Source of the DNA: Saprospiraceae bacterium
GTDB lineage: Bacteria > Bacteroidota > Bacteroidia > Chitinophagales > Saprospiraceae
Direction of reading: 5' to 3'
Assembly: GCA_020631105.1 (NCBI GenBank)
Contig: JAHDHW010000028.1
Span: 8,695 to 40,700 of the forward strand
DNA length: 32,006 nt
Below the pieces are notes generated by a model. It saw nothing but the letters and a program-made list of their open reading frames with translations. It made no database searches and had not been told where the DNA came from. Below, one piece after another: positions 7,226 through 14,791 of this stretch. Position 1 is the stretch's first letter. Each line of letters starts with the position of its first letter. The position numbers and the translations under genes were made by a program.

Positions 7226-8530
7226 TTAGTCTTTATAAAACAACCATTTCCCGATTTCTTTGAAACTCACTTTCTTTCCGTACATCAAAATCCCTACTCG
7301 GTAAATCCTGGCCGATAGCCAAACGAAGAATATCGATGTTCCTGCCAGTACAAGCATGGAGACAATGATTTGCCATACCGGAGGACTAAAGGCCAAACGG
7401 GCGGGCATGACGATCGGAGAAAATAATGGGAAGATGGAGGACCAAATAGCGAGATTACTTTGTGGAGTCGTTACGACAACCATCATGATGTATAATGCAA
7501 GGATCACAGGAATGGTAATTGGCAAAGTAAGTGATTGGCTTTCTCCGAGGTCATCACTCATCGCTGACCCTACGGCAGCAAATAAGGATGCATAGAGGAA
7601 GTAGCCGCCTAGGAAATAAAATAAGAAAAGTGGAAATATACCCCACCAGTTCTTGTTTCCTAATTCTTGCCGGACCTGTGCGACCATATCTTGTGCTTCT
7701 TGTGCATCAATAGCTGGCGCATCAGTCGGGATGCTACTCATCTGACTGGTATCAAATCCAAAGAAAATACCGACAAGAAAATATCCAATGGGGATTAATA
7801 TAGACCAGATAATTACCTGAGTAAGACCGACTCCACCAACGCCAATGATTTTACCCATCATAAGTTGAAAAGGTTTGACAGAGGAAATCATGACTTCGAC
7901 AATTCGATTGGTTTTTTCTTCCATGACGCTTCGCATCACCATCATCCCATAAATGAATACCGTGATGTACATGACAAAACCCATTACTCCACCAATACCT
8001 GCACCGATTATACTGGCAAAGGTGCTTTCGCCTTCGTCATTTTCTTTTATCAGCGTCACACTGGTGTTAAGGCTTTCTAGTTGATCTTCTTTTAACTCCA
8101 GTTGCTGCATTTTATATTTTCGAATGCGGTCACTAATCCGGTCACCGATTTTGTTATGCATGTCAAGTCCTAACTGCTTCTTAGAATGATAATAAGCAGA
8201 GAATTTTTTGACCTTAATGTTTTTGACCTTAGGAACCTTGATGATTACATCATATTCAGATTGATCGATGTCTTCTACGAGTTGTTCGAAAGGTTCGTCC
8301 ACGAAAGTAAAATCAAGACGTTCTTCCGGAGGGATTGGCCGGTCCAGGATTTGTTGTTCATCGACGATTGCGACTCGGAGTTTGTCGCCACTTTCATAAG
8401 AGAAGATAAATCCAACCACTACAAAAAATACCATAAAAGCTAAAGGCGTCAGTAGCGTTGCTAATATAAAGGAGCGTTTCTTGACGCGAGTAAGGTATTC
8501 GCGTTGGATGATAAGCCAAAGTTTATTCAT
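7226..8530 (-). CDS. ABC transporter permease, NatB/ABC-2 type
   Basis: This 434-residue membrane subunit belongs to the NatB-like ABC-2 permeases, exporters known to move sodium ions, drugs or peptides. Membrane segments are visible at about residues 21-44, 172-199, 226-258, 297-320, 335-355 and 385-407. A large extracytoplasmic domain (about 48-170) lies between the first two, as is usual for the family. The cytoplasmic EEKTNRIVEVMISSVKP motif (204-220) is a family hallmark. It is the second gene of a leftward two-gene unit, 47 bases after the stop of the ATPase gene. The transported substrate cannot be read from the sequence. The short C-terminal tail ends KWLFYKD. Confidence 0.88.
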   Translation of the reverse strand: MNKLWLIIQREYLTRVKKRSFILATLLTPLAFMVFFVVVGFIFSYESGDKLRVAIVDEQQILDRPIPPEERLDFTFVDEPFEQLVEDIDQSEYDVIIKVPKVKNIKVKKFSAYYHSKKQLGLDMHNKIGDRISDRIRKYKMQQLELKEDQLESLNTSVTLIKENDEGESTFASIIGAGIGGVMGFVMYITVFIYGMMVMRSVMEEKTNRIVEVMISSVKPFQLMMGKIIGVGGVGLTQVIIWSILIPIGYFLVGIFFGFDTSQMSSIPTDAPAIDAQEAQDMVAQVRQELGNKNWWGIFPLFLFYFLGGYFLYASLFAAVGSAMSDDLGESQSLTLPITIPVILALYIMMVVVTTPQSNLAIWSSIFPLFSPIVMPARLAFSPPVWQIIVSMLVLAGTSIFFVWLSARIYRVGILMYGKKVSFKEIGKWLFYKD

Positions 8531-8577
8531 ACTATTTGATTAGTTTGTCTCGCTGTGAGCGGATTGATTTTGCAAAA

Positions 8578-9483
8578 TTAAAAGGCATTCACTTCTCCCA
8601 CTTTTTTAATAAAGATTTCATTTAAGCTTGGGAGGATTTCATTAAAGGAATGTACAAAAACGCCTTGGGCTAAGAGTCGTTGAAGAAGTTGATTAGATTG
8701 TTTTTCTTCCGGTACTTGAATGGTAATTGCACCTTCGGATTGTTTGACAATCTTTACGTCATCCAGAATGTTTGCTGGAAGACTACCCTCATATTCAATT
8801 TTGAAGAGGTTGTCCTTAAATTGATTTTTAATCTCTTTAACCTTTCCTTCAAGGACATTTTGCCCTTTGTTGATTAGGACAATATGCTCACAAATTTCTT
8901 CCACCTGTTCCATGCGGTGGGTTGAAAAAATGATACTAATACCTTTTCGGTTTAGCTCGTGGATTTCATCTTTGATTAAGTTGGTATTGATAGGGTCGAG
9001 TCCTGAGAAGGGTTCATCCAGGATGAGCAGCTTAGGTTCGTGGACTACGGTGGATATGAACTGTATTTTCTGTTGCATCCCTTTTGAAAGCTCTTCGACT
9101 TTCTTGTCCCACCAATCCTGAATTTCGAATTTTTCGAACCAGTGATCAATCTTTGTTTTTGCTTCGGTCTTTGACATGCCTTTGAGCTGTGCAAGGTAAA
9201 GCAAGTGGTCTCCGACTTTCATTTTTTTGTAGAGCCCTCGTTCTTCCGGCATATAGCCGATTTGAGAAGGATGCGAACTATTCAACTTTTCACCGCCCAA
9301 ATAGACGGAGCCTTGGTCGGCACGAGTGATGGTTGTAATGATGCGGATGAGCGACGTTTTTCCGGCGCCGTTAGGCCCTAGTAGCCCAAAAATAGAACCT
9401 TCTGGCATGTCAAAACTAACGTTGTTTACCGCAGTATGTTTGCCATAGGTTTTCGTGACATTTTCGATTTGGAGTATTCCCAT
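8578..9483 (-). CDS. ABC transporter ATP-binding protein, NatA type
   Basis: This 301-residue ATPase powers the neighbouring permease. It has Walker A GPNGAGKT (36-43), the Q-loop region YMPEERGLY (78-86), the ABC signature LSKGMQQK (132-139), Walker B LLILDEP (152-158) with catalytic Glu157, the D-loop SGLDP and the H-loop His189 in FSTHR. The C-terminal ~85 residues form an extra domain of the type often appended to NatA-like ATPases (DUF4162-like), ending ALNEIFIKKV. All catalytic residues are present. The ATPase-first order and 47-base spacing support one operon with the permease. The 117 bases between its start and the divergent lipid-kinase gene must hold both promoters. Confidence 0.92.
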   Translation of the reverse strand: MGILQIENVTKTYGKHTAVNNVSFDMPEGSIFGLLGPNGAGKTSLIRIITTITRADQGSVYLGGEKLNSSHPSQIGYMPEERGLYKKMKVGDHLLYLAQLKGMSKTEAKTKIDHWFEKFEIQDWWDKKVEELSKGMQQKIQFISTVVHEPKLLILDEPFSGLDPINTNLIKDEIHELNRKGISIIFSTHRMEQVEEICEHIVLINKGQNVLEGKVKEIKNQFKDNLFKIEYEGSLPANILDDVKIVKQSEGAITIQVPEEKQSNQLLQRLLAQGVFVHSFNEILPSLNEIFIKKVGEVNAF

Positions 9484-9600
9484 ACAAGTAGATGTGATTG
9501 TTTACAGGTTCAATTATGCAACTAATTAAAAATTATATCTCGTATTTTTCTATTGAGTTCTGGTTTTTTTCGATAAACTTGATAAGGTTCAACAAATTTT

Positions 9601-10527
9601 ATGGAAAACACCTGGTTTATCATAGTAAATCCTAATGCTGGCAAAGGTCTTGTTGCCAAACGATTGAAATGGCTTTGTTCGAGATTAGAGCAAAAAGATA
9701 TTGCGTTTGTTGTTGAAAAGAGCAAAGCTAAAGACCATGCTACAAAACTTGTGCAAGCTGGTATAGCTCGTGGTCTTAGAAATATAATTGCAGTCGGTGG
9801 AGATGGAACGAATAACGAAGTTGTTAATGGAATAATGAATCAAAGGATAATACCGTCACAGGATATTCGCTACGCATTACTACCAAGCGGGACAGGGAAT
9901 GATTGGATAAAAGAATATGGAATCCCAATGGATTTGGATGCTTGGTTTGAAATGTTTGTAAAAGGAAAAACCTTTCTGCAGGACGTTGGTTTGGTGAGCT
10001 ATCAATCCGAAGAAGGAGTAGAAAAGAAGCGATATTTTGTAAATGTAGCAGGGATGTCGTACGATGCTTTTGTGGTACGGGAAATGGATTTGTTGAAAAA
10101 ACCGATTTCTAGTCGATTAGCGTATTTGCTGTATGGCTTATCTTATGTTTTTCGATATAAGATTCCGCAGGCGCAGGTTTGGATTGATGAGAAATATAAA
10201 ACTGGGAAATACTACCTGATCAATGCTGGAATCTGCCGATATTCCGGAGGGGGTATGCAATTGGTTCCACATGCTAGGCCTGCTGATGGGCGATTAGCTA
10301 TTACCTTAGCTGGACATTTGACGAAGTTGGGTGTTTTGCTAAATTCTTACCGGTTTTATAACGGAACGATTGGCGGACATTCTAAAGTGGATACTTTTTA
10401 TGCAAAGACTATTCGAGTCAATCATGAAAAAGCGCCAATACTATTAGAAGTAGATGGAGAATATTTGGGGACTACTCCGGTAGAAATGAAGGTGATAAAA
10501 GGGGCGCTACAGGTTGTTGTGCCGTAA
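9601..10527 (+). CDS. Diacylglycerol/lipid kinase family protein (YegS/DgkB-like)
   Basis: The 308-residue protein has the diacylglycerol-kinase catalytic fold. Nucleotide-binding motifs are NPNAGKG (10-16), GGDGTNNEV (66-74) and the PSGTGNDW loop (95-102). The C-terminal beta domain carries YSGGGMQLVPHARPADG and the near-terminal VDGE motif. Members phosphorylate lipids such as diacylglycerol, phosphatidylglycerol or sphingoid bases at the inner face of the membrane; the substrate cannot be decided here. The length is normal and the start begins with the family's typical IIVNPNAGKG strand. A weak promoter-like pair (TTG 9553-9555, TAAACTTG 9574-9581) lies just upstream. It is divergent from the ABC operon and ends at a strong bidirectional terminator. 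Confidence 0.88.
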   Translation: MENTWFIIVNPNAGKGLVAKRLKWLCSRLEQKDIAFVVEKSKAKDHATKLVQAGIARGLRNIIAVGGDGTNNEVVNGIMNQRIIPSQDIRYALLPSGTGNDWIKEYGIPMDLDAWFEMFVKGKTFLQDVGLVSYQSEEGVEKKRYFVNVAGMSYDAFVVREMDLLKKPISSRLAYLLYGLSYVFRYKIPQAQVWIDEKYKTGKYYLINAGICRYSGGGMQLVPHARPADGRLAITLAGHLTKLGVLLNSYRFYNGTIGGHSKVDTFYAKTIRVNHEKAPILLEVDGEYLGTTPVEMKVIKGALQVVVP

Positions 10528-10572
10528 AACCAAAAAGGCTTGCAGCGAATATTTCTGCAAGCCTTTTTGGTT
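10528..10572. terminator. Bidirectional intrinsic terminator
   Basis: AACCAAAAAGGCTTGCAG (10528-10545) pairs perfectly with 10555-10572: an 18-bp stem with a 9-base loop and A/T tracts at both ends. It sits between the convergent lipid-kinase gene and the OmpA-family gene (stop at 10576) and can serve both. Confidence 0.9.
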
Positions 10573-10575
10573 CGT

Positions 10576-13062
10576 TTATTTTACCCTTATTTCTACTCTG
10601 TCATTTTCAGCATGTTTTTCAGGGGTACATTGTTTTCCATTCGAACAAGTGTTGACGAGCTTGGTCTCCCCGTAACCTTTTGCATCAATACGATCACCAG
10701 TCACGCCTTTGTATACCAGATAAGCTTTGATTGCCATCGCTCTTTTCGTAGAAAGATTGTGGTTTTCGATATCACTTCCTATTGACGAGGTATGACTACC
10801 GATTTCAACTTTGAGATCAGGGTACATATTTAGCAAGTCAATTACTGCTGCTAAGGATTTTGTGCTTTCTGGTGTGAGTAGAAATGAACCAGTGGAGTAA
10901 TTTACACCATCTATTTTAAACCCACTGGCAGGAACTGTCTGCCCTGTCTGTAAAAGTTCTGCAAGCTGAGTTGTAGATTCAGGTTTGCTATCTGAAATCA
11001 TCGACTTGTCCTCATTTAATAAAACAGGAGGAGCTGACTCTGGCATTTCGCGATCCAGGATTTCAGTATGTTCACTAATGATTTCCTCATTGGACGGTAA
11101 AGAAGTATCTTCAACAGGAGGAATTACTTCCTCTATCTCATCAGAAAAATCTTCGCTTTCTTCAATTGGCTCAAAACCTTCTGAGGGGACTTCTATTAAT
11201 TCCTCTACTTCCTCTTTTTGACTTGCAGCGGAACCCGGGTTTTGTACCGTTTTTTTAGAAGGAATCATTAAGTTGACCGACTTTTTATTTGTATTGGCCG
11301 CTGCCGTCTCATTAGAGGGCGTGTTAACTTCGGCGATTTCGATTTCTTCTTCAACCACGATGTTAGTTGGTGATTCAGGAATGACTTGTGTCGAAGCTGA
11401 AGGAGTTACTTTTTCTCTTATCATTAGGTTGGTACCTGCACTCACAGATTCCGCTTCTTCTATGATTTCTTCTTTTGGGGCGTTTTCGCTTACGATTTCG
11501 ATGTCTTGCTCAGGCACAGTAGTTGTTTCCGATGGAAGATTGATTTCAGCGGACGAGGAGACCGGCGAATGATTAATAGCAACCTCGGTTGTCTCACGAG
11601 GTTTTTCCATCGCATCGGTTGTCGAACGAATGACTTCCTCCTTTAGTTGGGTAGTTTCATTTTCTATATCCGTACCCATTTGTGGTTGCTCATCGGCTAA
11701 TGTTCCGGAAGGCGAAGTGTTGATAGGGACTTCAATTCTTTCAATTTCCGGTCCTTCACTTGATGCTTCGTCAAAATCTATTTCCTCAAGATTAGCATTC
11801 ACGCCTTCAAGTACAGTAAAGGTGTAGATGTCATCGTCCCCACCTGATCTGGAAGAGACAAAGAAACCAGCAGTCATATCACTATCCAAAAATATTGAAA
11901 TATCATCCTGTGAGCTGTTAATTGGCTGGCCTACGTTAACTGGTTTTTGCCAGGAGTTGTCTTCTTTCAAATTAGAAAAAAGCAAGTCATATCCTCCAAA
12001 ACTCAAATGTCCTTTTGAGGCAAAGAACAATTTGCCTGATTCGTGGAAATATGGGAAGGCTTCATTTGAAGGCGTGTTAATCACTGGTCCCAGGTTTTTA
12101 GGTTTGCCCCATTGATCTCCTTTCTTTTCACTCAGGTAGATATCTGTACCTCCGATTCCTCCTCCTTTGTCGGAAACGAAGAATAGCTTGGTGCCATCCG
12201 GAGATAAAGCCGGATGCATATAGTTTTTATCTGGCTTACAAAAAGGAAGTAATTCAACCTTCTTCCATTTATTACCGTCTTCAGAGACAGCGCTGTACAA
12301 TTGGATATTATAAGTGTTGTTTTTGTCCGGAGTGGCAGCGGTACGACTAAATATTGCAAGTTGTTTATCTGCGGAAATCGTAACCGGCCCGCAATGCATA
12401 TTTAATTCATTAAGTTTTTTTGAGAAGTTGCCTGGAGGGCTATAATTTCCGTTTGCTTCTTTTGAACTAAAATATATTCTTTGATAATCCCTTCCGGTCC
12501 ACCCAGATTTTTGTTTCAAGGGATTCATTCCTGATTTGGCCCGATCGGAGGTAAAGACCATGCCTCCGTTAAATGCTACAGGTGCTCCATCATCAGCGTC
12601 TGAATTATGTTCGAAGGCCTGAATATCAATATTTGGAAAATATGGTTCGAGGGTCTTGACCCGATCACAGGCGTAAGCCATCCGGATGGCATCCTGATTT
12701 CCAGGATCTTTTTCGTTATATTTAAGAAACCAGTTCTTTGCAAGATCATATTTGCCGTTACTCATCAATGATTCAGCATAGTGATAATAAGTAATTGGTT
12801 TAGCTTTTTCGTTTTCGACAATATCGCTGTATAAAGCCTCTGCTTTTTCAGTTTGATTAGTCATACGATAAGCATTCGCCAATTTTGTGCTTGCAGCGAG
12901 GTTTTCGGTCTGCTGTAAAGCTTGCTCATAGAGTTCTATGGCATTGGTATATTGCTTTTGCTTGTAGAGGTCGTTAGCCTTCTTGATCAATTTCTTTTGG
13001 GCTACTAATCCGGTAGATAAAAAGCAAAGCAAAAGAATAGCTGTGATTCTTAAAAAATTCAT
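10576..13062 (-). CDS. PorE-like TPR / PD40 propeller / OmpA-domain envelope protein
   Basis: This 828-residue protein probably links the outer membrane to peptidoglycan. A signal peptide (1-21, cleavage after GLVAQ) is followed by TPR-like repeats (about 25-145). A beta-propeller of PD40/WD40-like blades comes next (about 155-420; blade motifs LSPDGTKLFFVSDKGGGIGG and YFHESGKLFFASKG). Then there is a Glu/Ser/Thr/Pro-rich acidic linker (about 430-690) and an OmpA C-terminal peptidoglycan-binding domain (about 712-828). The OmpA core is seen in IGSHTSSIGSDIENHNLSTK, the RA-x-x-I-K-x-Y motif and NDRVEIRV. The order TPR-propeller-OmpA matches PorE of the type IX secretion system, but PorE carries a CarboxypepD_reg domain where this protein has the acidic linker. 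It could be PorE-like or a general OmpA envelope protein. It is a single gene transcribed leftward. Confidence 0.88.
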   Translation of the reverse strand: MNFLRITAILLLCFLSTGLVAQKKLIKKANDLYKQKQYTNAIELYEQALQQTENLAASTKLANAYRMTNQTEKAEALYSDIVENEKAKPITYYHYAESLMSNGKYDLAKNWFLKYNEKDPGNQDAIRMAYACDRVKTLEPYFPNIDIQAFEHNSDADDGAPVAFNGGMVFTSDRAKSGMNPLKQKSGWTGRDYQRIYFSSKEANGNYSPPGNFSKKLNELNMHCGPVTISADKQLAIFSRTAATPDKNNTYNIQLYSAVSEDGNKWKKVELLPFCKPDKNYMHPALSPDGTKLFFVSDKGGGIGGTDIYLSEKKGDQWGKPKNLGPVINTPSNEAFPYFHESGKLFFASKGHLSFGGYDLLFSNLKEDNSWQKPVNVGQPINSSQDDISIFLDSDMTAGFFVSSRSGGDDDIYTFTVLEGVNANLEEIDFDEASSEGPEIERIEVPINTSPSGTLADEQPQMGTDIENETTQLKEEVIRSTTDAMEKPRETTEVAINHSPVSSSAEINLPSETTTVPEQDIEIVSENAPKEEIIEEAESVSAGTNLMIREKVTPSASTQVIPESPTNIVVEEEIEIAEVNTPSNETAAANTNKKSVNLMIPSKKTVQNPGSAASQKEEVEELIEVPSEGFEPIEESEDFSDEIEEVIPPVEDTSLPSNEEIISEHTEILDREMPESAPPVLLNEDKSMISDSKPESTTQLAELLQTGQTVPASGFKIDGVNYSTGSFLLTPESTKSLAAVIDLLNMYPDLKVEIGSHTSSIGSDIENHNLSTKRAMAIKAYLVYKGVTGDRIDAKGYGETKLVNTCSNGKQCTPEKHAENDRVEIRVK

Positions 13063-13410
13063 TTCGGAACTTTTTTGATAAATTAGAGGTGAGGAGCTAG
13101 ATTAATGGTAAAGAATAGGCTCCTGCACGCGAATTTTACTGTTTCTTGGATGTTCTTGTTTAGAAATACAAAAAATATGCTAGAGCTAAAAAATGTATGA
13201 GCTAATCCTTGTTTAAGAGTCTAAGTTATAACATTTTAAAGCACAAGTAAACACTTAGAAATACATTGAGGGGTGATTTAGGGGTGATTTCTAAGGGTTT
13301 AAGAGGGTTTGAATATATTATTAGTGTATAACATATATGATTAAAATTATTATTAATAATAAAAAAACGTATAGTTGAAATTTTTATTCCTTAACCCAAT
13401 GTTAATAAAT
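13063..13410. other. Divergent intergenic region, no gene
   Basis: These ~350 bases separate the leftward OmpA-family gene from the rightward coiled-coil protein gene. They contain a tandem 11-bp repeat AGGGGTGATTT (13269-13279 and 13280-13290) and a spaced direct repeat TTAGAAATACA (13160-13170, 13255-13265). No convincing TAnnTTTG promoter, RNA gene or open frame with protein character is visible. Confidence 0.5.
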
Positions 13411-14076
13411 ATGAAAAACGCTGGACTTACCTTATTTGTGCTAATGTTCTGTTATACGGTAACATTTGCGCAAGTATCAGAAGAAGAACGATCAATGTCT
13501 CAAGGCATGTATAATGCCTTAGTGATAAATATTCCTAATGCCGACGATGGTGAAACAGAGAAGCTCTGGAAAAAATTTATGAAGTCTAAAAAGGCTAAAA
13601 CCAAGAAAATAAAGCGCACTGCGGAATGGTTATCAGATAATGCTGAAATATCTGGATTAGGAGTGGGTGAAGTGGATGTCTATGCTACTTTTGAGAATAG
13701 TGGCGATGATGTTCGTATGGTTGCATGGTTTGATCTAGGAGAAGGCTATCTTTCAAGTATGGCTTATCCTAATGAGTACTCTGCTGGAGAAGAGATGTTG
13801 AATGAATTCGAATTAGTGGTGTACAAAGAAGGCGTTAAAGATGAGATCAAAGAAGAAGAGAATAACTTAAAAAAGTTAGAGTCAGAGCTCAAAAAAGCAA
13901 AGAAAGATAAGGATCGGTTTGAACGAGATATTGAGCAAGCTAAGGATAAAATCAAAAAGGCGGAAGCGAATATTGAAAGTAATCTGGTTGAACAAGAAGA
14001 GATCAACAACAGGATTGAGGAGCAGAAGAAGATGGTAGAAAAGACAAAGGAAAAGCTACATGCCCGAGATAATTAA
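13411..14076 (+). CDS. Secreted coiled-coil protein, function unknown
   Basis: From the ATG at 13411 this is a 221-residue protein with a good signal peptide (MKNAGLTLFVLMFCYTVTFA, cleavage after AQ). An in-frame ATG at 13399 and a TTG at 13375 would add N-terminal residues but weaken the signal peptide. The middle part (about residues 20-130) looks globular, with KLWKKFMKSKKAKTKKIKRT and a strand-rich section containing VRMVAWFDLGEGYLSS. The last ~90 residues are a highly charged heptad-like helix (LKKLESELKKAKKDKDRFER and onward) expected to form a long coiled coil. I do not recognise the family. It is followed by an intrinsic terminator and then by the candidate replication origin, so it stands alone. 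It could be a periplasmic scaffold protein; that is inference. Confidence 0.72.
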   Translation: MKNAGLTLFVLMFCYTVTFAQVSEEERSMSQGMYNALVINIPNADDGETEKLWKKFMKSKKAKTKKIKRTAEWLSDNAEISGLGVGEVDVYATFENSGDDVRMVAWFDLGEGYLSSMAYPNEYSAGEEMLNEFELVVYKEGVKDEIKEEENNLKKLESELKKAKKDKDRFERDIEQAKDKIKKAEANIESNLVEQEEINNRIEEQKKMVEKTKEKLHARDN

Positions 14077-14126
14077 TAAAAGCTAAAGGATTTTAGACAC
14101 CTTAAGATATAGTAAAGTTAAAACGT

Positions 14127-14156
14127 AAAGCCTCAAGTGATCGAGCTTGAGGCTTT
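14127..14156 (+). terminator. Intrinsic terminator after coiled-coil gene
   Basis: AAAGCCTCAAG (14127-14137) pairs with CTTGAGGCTTT (14146-14156) across an 8-base loop. GCA and a run of seven T's follow. It insulates the downstream non-coding region from the upstream gene. Confidence 0.88.
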
Positions 14157-14269
14157 GCATTTTTTTGCGTATATTTACGTGTGTTTAATTATTTTGGTGA
14201 TATATTTCTACGCTTTTACGACTCTTCTAATTCCGAAGGAATTCTTTATCATAATACATTAAACAAAAA

Positions 14270-14605
14270 TAAATGTGAATAATTCTTCACATTTGCTTTA
14301 AAGAATAGCCCTTATGATGAATTGGCCTAAGTCGAAAATGATTGACTAACTATAGATATTATTTAATGTTATTTGTTGAATGATTTCCTGCCTGAATACC
14401 TGAATAATTACGCTTGTTTAATAATTAATAATTATATTAATATGTATGAGCTTATAAAAATAAAGGCGTGGTAAAACATAGCGGGACTTATGCACAAGTT
14501 ATCCACATTTGTTTGGTGGTTTATCCACATTTAATAATTTTTTGATCCGGTTATCGCATTATATTTTTTTCAATTTAAAGTCTAATTTTGTGATCCGGTT
14601 AATAT
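14270..14605. other. oriC: Candidate chromosomal replication origin (oriC) with DnaA boxes
   Basis: This is the core of a 715-base gene-free stretch (14077-14791). On the plus strand three DnaA boxes of the consensus TTATnCACA occur: TTATGCACA (14488-14496), TTATCCACA (14499-14507) and TTATCCACA (14521-14529). Their starts are 11 and 22 bases apart, so all lie on the same helical face. A fourth consensus box lies on the minus strand (TGTGAATAA 14274-14282), abutting a one-mismatch plus-strand box (TTCTTCACA 14283-14291). An AT-rich stretch with TTAATAA repeats (about 14417-14450) and another after the last box (14530-14590) could be unwinding elements. An 11-bp direct repeat TGATCCGGTTA occurs at 14543-14553 and 14591-14601. 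The boxes are observed; origin function is inferred. DnaA-dependent control of dnaB is the alternative. Confidence 0.65.
14583..14590 (+). promoter_or_regulatory. Possible -7 element for dnaB
   Basis: TAATTTTG fits the Bacteroidota -7 consensus TAnnTTTG, but no TTTG lies at the expected distance upstream. If it is used, the dnaB leader would be about 195 bases and overlap the right part of the origin candidate. The leader includes a 7-bp hairpin (ATTCCGA 14667-14673 with TCGGAAT 14680-14686). Confidence 0.35.
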
Positions 14606-14633
14606 GAGAAAAACTAAACGTCCTAAGTTGTAG

Positions 14634-14699
14634 ATGATGAAAAGAGAAAAGATAGGTTTTAAGAAAATTCCGATTGCTTTCGGAATGATCTTGAACTAA
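14634..14699 (+). CDS. Possible leader peptide upstream of dnaB
   Basis: An ATG-started frame of 21 codons (MMKREKIGFKKIPIAFGMIL, then N and a stop) lies in the presumed dnaB leader. It overlaps the ATTCCGA/TCGGAAT hairpin. It is basic and amphipathic. There is no support beyond the open frame and its position, and chance is a real alternative. Confidence 0.15.
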   Translation: MMKREKIGFKKIPIAFGMILN

Positions 14700-14791
14700 A
14701 GTTTAACAACCTGTTTTTCTAAAGAAATGTGTGCAGCTTAAAATTAAATTAAGGAGGCTTTTTATCCAATCTCAGAAGTTTTTGAATAAAT

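Noticed and set aside
7356-8443. Plus-strand frames opposite the ABC permease
   Set aside because: They overlap a well-supported membrane protein on the other strand and show no recognisable domain.
10985-12115. Several plus-strand open frames opposite the OmpA-family gene
   Set aside because: They are Ser-rich mirror frames of the Glu/Ser/Thr-rich linker and propeller repeats, with no start context or protein-family character.
13269-13290. Tandem AGGGGTGATTT repeat as iteron of the origin
   Set aside because: Only two copies, more than 1 kb from the DnaA boxes and on the other side of a gene; probably incidental.
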